Shown here piece after piece: positions 6,150 to 7,853 of a stretch of DNA of 7,853 bases. Origin of the DNA: Calditrichota bacterium (GTDB lineage Bacteria > Zixibacteria > MSB-5A5 > GN15 > FEB-12); assembly GCA_030641085.1 (NCBI GenBank), contig DAOWIC010000061.1, positions 1-7,853 of the forward strand, in the 5' to 3' direction. The notes beneath the pieces were generated by a model, which was not told the origin of the DNA, did not search any database, and saw only the letters and a list, made by a program, of their open reading frames with translations. Both the position numbers and the translations under genes were made by a program. Numbering within the stretch: the stretch's first letter is position 1; every line of letters begins with the position of its first letter.

Positions 6150-6427
6150 TAACTCTGCTCAAAAGCCCTTAACGTCACGGCACAGCATAAGCAATTTCCG
6201 CCCGTTTCTCAAGGAATCTTCCGGGGTAGGGCGCCAATTCCGTCTGTTATTACCTGACAGCAAAGGTCGGGGAAAGTGTCCCTCAAGTCAAGGTCATTTG
6301 TGAAAAAATTAACGATGATAATCGATTTGACAGCCTCTGTAAGCCGATATATATTAGCCAAGTATATTAAGTGATAACAGATTAGAAAATAGGATATTTG
6401 ACCGATACAGCGGGGTGATCCGAGAAC
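6150..6427. other. Divergent intergenic region
   Basis: 278 bases between the divergent operons, with no credible gene. The half near the plus-strand gene (about 6300-6400) is clearly AT-rich and holds a strong plus-strand promoter. The half near the ATPase gene is more GC-rich. It must hold the minus-strand operon promoter, but I find only weak candidates (for example TTTCCC/TAATAA on the minus strand, 6275 to 6247, spacer 17). There is a short inverted repeat CGAT-GATA-ATCG at 6313-6324, next to the plus-strand -35 box, and two AAGGTC copies at 6263-6268 and 6290-6295. Either could be a regulator site; neither is long enough to be convincing. Confidence 0.6.
6327..6355 (+). promoter_or_regulatory. 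Near-consensus sigma-70 promoter for the lipoprotein/citryl-CoA lyase-like unit
   Basis: A perfect -35 box TTGACA (6327-6332), a 17-base spacer and a -10 box TATATT (6350-6355; TATATA is shifted by two). Transcription would begin near 6362, giving a leader of about 66 bases before the ATG at 6428. It lies in an AT-rich stretch of an otherwise GC-richer window. Prediction from sequence only. Confidence 0.7.
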
Positions 6428-7231
6428 ATGATTAAGAATCCATTTAGCCGAACATTCATTCTGATGTCGTTGCTCATAACAGCAATGCTTGTTTCCTGCG
6501 GCAACGAATATGATGAAACCTCTGCCGTTGATGAGCCGGTCGTGGCTGCCGACACCCTTTACACCGACTGGAAAACATACAGCTACGGCAATATCAAGAT
6601 ACTCTATCCCGAGGGACATCCCCACGCAGACAATCTGTATGACATGGCCAACCGGTATGCCGCCGTCATGCGTCAGGACTGCCTGTTTCTCGGTATCGAT
6701 CCGCCGACCGACACGGTCAACATATATTTCTACACCGGCTTCGGTCAGGGGCGGAAGATGACCGGCGAGGATTACCCGTTCGCCGACAGTCTCGGGCTTC
6801 ATTTCTGGCTGCCGGGTTACTATGGCCTGCCGATGGTGAAATACCTCATCCCGCGCTGGCAGCCGGCAGAGCCGTGGCACAAATTCCTCAAGCATGGCCT
6901 GCTGGCGCTTCTGGATAACACCGGCGAAAATTACCACGTGAAGACGCTGGAATATATTAACAACAGCGAATTTATCCACCTGAGAGACCTTGCGGTCGAC
7001 ACGACGATTGACGCCAACACCGAACGGGTCCAGTCGGCGATGGCAGCCTCTTTTGTTGATTTTATCGTATATTTCTACGGCATCAACGGGCTGAATTCGC
7101 TGTATGTGTCGGACAAGGATTTTGACACCACTGTAGAAAGCATCTTCCGTTTTAGCGTCGACAGCCTTGAAAATACCTGGCTTAATGTCATCAGGGAGAT
7201 GGATTTTGAGGCCGGCACAGCCGGCGAATGA
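6428..7231 (+). CDS. Predicted lipoprotein, peptidase-MA-like fold apparently without zinc motif
   Basis: 267 residues. Lys3 and Arg8 precede a hydrophobic segment (9-22) and a lipobox LVSC with Cys24 as the lipidation site. Gly25 follows rather than Asp, which suits outer-membrane sorting in diderms. The acidic linker (27-45) resembles the spacer of exported lipoproteins. The rest has no exact match I can name, but its layout resembles peptidase-MA-like (gluzincin) proteins: a beta-rich start (YGNIKILYP), a segment WHKFLKHGLLALLDNTG (150-166) where these proteins have 'WLxEGLAxyl', then HLRDL (184-188), ASFVDFIVYFYGINGLNSL (207-225) and SLENTWLNVIRE at 246-257. No HExxH is present; His151 and His156 are spaced HxxxxH. 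It is therefore probably a non-catalytic or highly divergent member (inference). A strong promoter lies upstream, and the next gene follows by 34 bases with no terminator seen. Function unknown. Confidence 0.8.
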   Translation: MIKNPFSRTFILMSLLITAMLVSCGNEYDETSAVDEPVVAADTLYTDWKTYSYGNIKILYPEGHPHADNLYDMANRYAAVMRQDCLFLGIDPPTDTVNIYFYTGFGQGRKMTGEDYPFADSLGLHFWLPGYYGLPMVKYLIPRWQPAEPWHKFLKHGLLALLDNTGENYHVKTLEYINNSEFIHLRDLAVDTTIDANTERVQSAMAASFVDFIVYFYGINGLNSLYVSDKDFDTTVESIFRFSVDSLENTWLNVIREMDFEAGTAGE

Positions 7232-7265
7232 ACCGTTAACCATAAGTCTAATAAGGGATTCGGAT

Positions 7266-7853
7266 ATGTCTGATCAGACCTGGAAAACTTCGATCACCAA
7301 TATCGGGCCGGGCAAGATAAACATCAAAGGCTACCCGATCACCCAGATACTGGAAAAACTATCTTACGCCGAAGCGGTCTACCTGATCCTCAAAGGTGAG
7401 TTGCCCTCTAAAGCCGAGGCGGAATTGATGAACGCCATTCTGGTCTCGTCGATGGATCATGGCGCGTCACCGCCATCCGTGCTTGGAACCCGGACTGTCG
7501 TCTCCGGTGGCAACTCGCTCAATGCAGCCATCGCCGGCGGCGTGCTTGTTATCGGCGACACCCACGGCGGCGCGATAGAGCAGTCGGCCAAAATCATGCA
7601 GGAATGGATCGCCAAACACGAGGGAGAGGCAGCCGATGCTTTGGCGGCCAAACTTGTAGACTGGCTCAAGGAGACCAAGAAACGCATGCCGGGTTTCGGC
7701 CACCGACTGCACACGGTCGACCCGCGCACAGCCAAGCTGTTCGAGATCGCCGACCGCCACGGTTACCAGGGTAAACATATTGAGTTGTGCAAGGCGATCG
7801 AGAAGACACTGGCGGAAAAACTGGGCAAGAAACTGCCGATCAATGTCGATGGC
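7266..7853 (+). CDS. Citryl-CoA lyase-like small citrate synthase-family protein, C-terminus cut by window edge
   Basis: Partial: 196 residues up to the right edge, frame still open. It belongs to the citrate synthase superfamily but lacks the long N-terminal part of ordinary citrate synthase, as do stand-alone citryl-CoA lyases and the C-terminal domain of ATP-citrate lyase. Active-site landmarks: MDHGA with His65; GDTHGGAIEQ with His100, matching the first catalytic-histidine loop of citrate synthase; and MPGFGHRLHTVDPR (141-154) with His146, matching the second. The visible end PINVDG leads toward the final part, where the catalytic Asp is expected. Expected reaction: citryl-CoA to acetyl-CoA plus oxaloacetate, a step of the reductive TCA cycle when paired with citryl-CoA synthetase. 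Many homologues are uncharacterised, so function is moderate confidence. ATG at 7266 has AAGGGA about 7 bases upstream. Confidence 0.85.
   Translation, partial: MSDQTWKTSITNIGPGKINIKGYPITQILEKLSYAEAVYLILKGELPSKAEAELMNAILVSSMDHGASPPSVLGTRTVVSGGNSLNAAIAGGVLVIGDTHGGAIEQSAKIMQEWIAKHEGEAADALAAKLVDWLKETKKRMPGFGHRLHTVDPRTAKLFEIADRHGYQGKHIELCKAIEKTLAEKLGKKLPINVDG

Noticed and set aside
6270..6282. Small inverted repeat GGGA/TCCC as a terminator in the intergenic region
   Set aside because: Stem of only four pairs and no following T-run on either strand.
6209..7243. 344-codon minus-strand open frame opposite the lipoprotein gene
   Set aside because: The plus-strand gene has a promoter, a signal peptide with lipobox and family-like segments; the antisense frame has none of these.
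1..7853. tRNA, rRNA, CRISPR array, insertion sequence or phage signature
   Set aside because: Nothing seen: nearly all sequence is explained by metabolic genes, and the one intergenic region has no repeats of that kind.

Overview
This window shows an anaerobic, ferredoxin-based metabolic locus with two divergent transcription units around a short intergenic region (6150-6427). The organism is most likely a diderm (Gram-negative-type) anaerobic or facultatively anaerobic bacterium. The evidence is a lipobox lipoprotein, oxygen-sensitive 2-oxoacid:ferredoxin oxidoreductase genes, many iron-sulfur clusters, moderately high GC and good Shine-Dalgarno sites. An uncultivated lineage is plausible, but the sequence alone does not fix a phylum.

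Minus strand, 6149 down to 1: a tightly packed operon. It starts with a MinD/CobQ-like P-loop ATPase (5433-6149). Next come the four subunits of a 2-oxoacid:ferredoxin oxidoreductase (VOR/KOR type): a two-[4Fe-4S] ferredoxin subunit (5160-5393), the alpha subunit (4042-5136), the TPP-binding beta subunit (3266-4033) and the gamma subunit (2706-3269). It continues without a break into a NADH-dehydrogenase-like flavo-iron-sulfur module: NuoE-like (2254-2709), a long HydB-type NuoF-like protein (399-2252), and the N-terminal part of a NuoG/HydA-type [2Fe-2S] protein that runs off the left edge (1-389). Several junctions are 4-base stop/start overlaps or have gaps under 10 bases, including the gamma/NuoE junction that joins the two enzyme families.

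Plus strand: a near-consensus sigma-70 promoter (6327-6355) precedes a lipoprotein that looks like a peptidase-MA-type fold without the HExxH zinc motif (6428-7231). After 34 bases comes a short citrate-synthase-family protein of the citryl-CoA lyase type (7266-7853), cut by the right edge.

Working model (inference): the 2-oxoacid oxidoreductase and the HydBC/NuoEF-like module form one functional unit that moves electrons between a 2-oxoacid/acyl-CoA couple, ferredoxin and NAD(P)H, possibly with electron bifurcation or confurcation. The ATPase may be a dedicated accessory or regulatory factor. The neighbouring citryl-CoA-lyase-like gene makes a reductive TCA-type role worth testing, but does not prove it.
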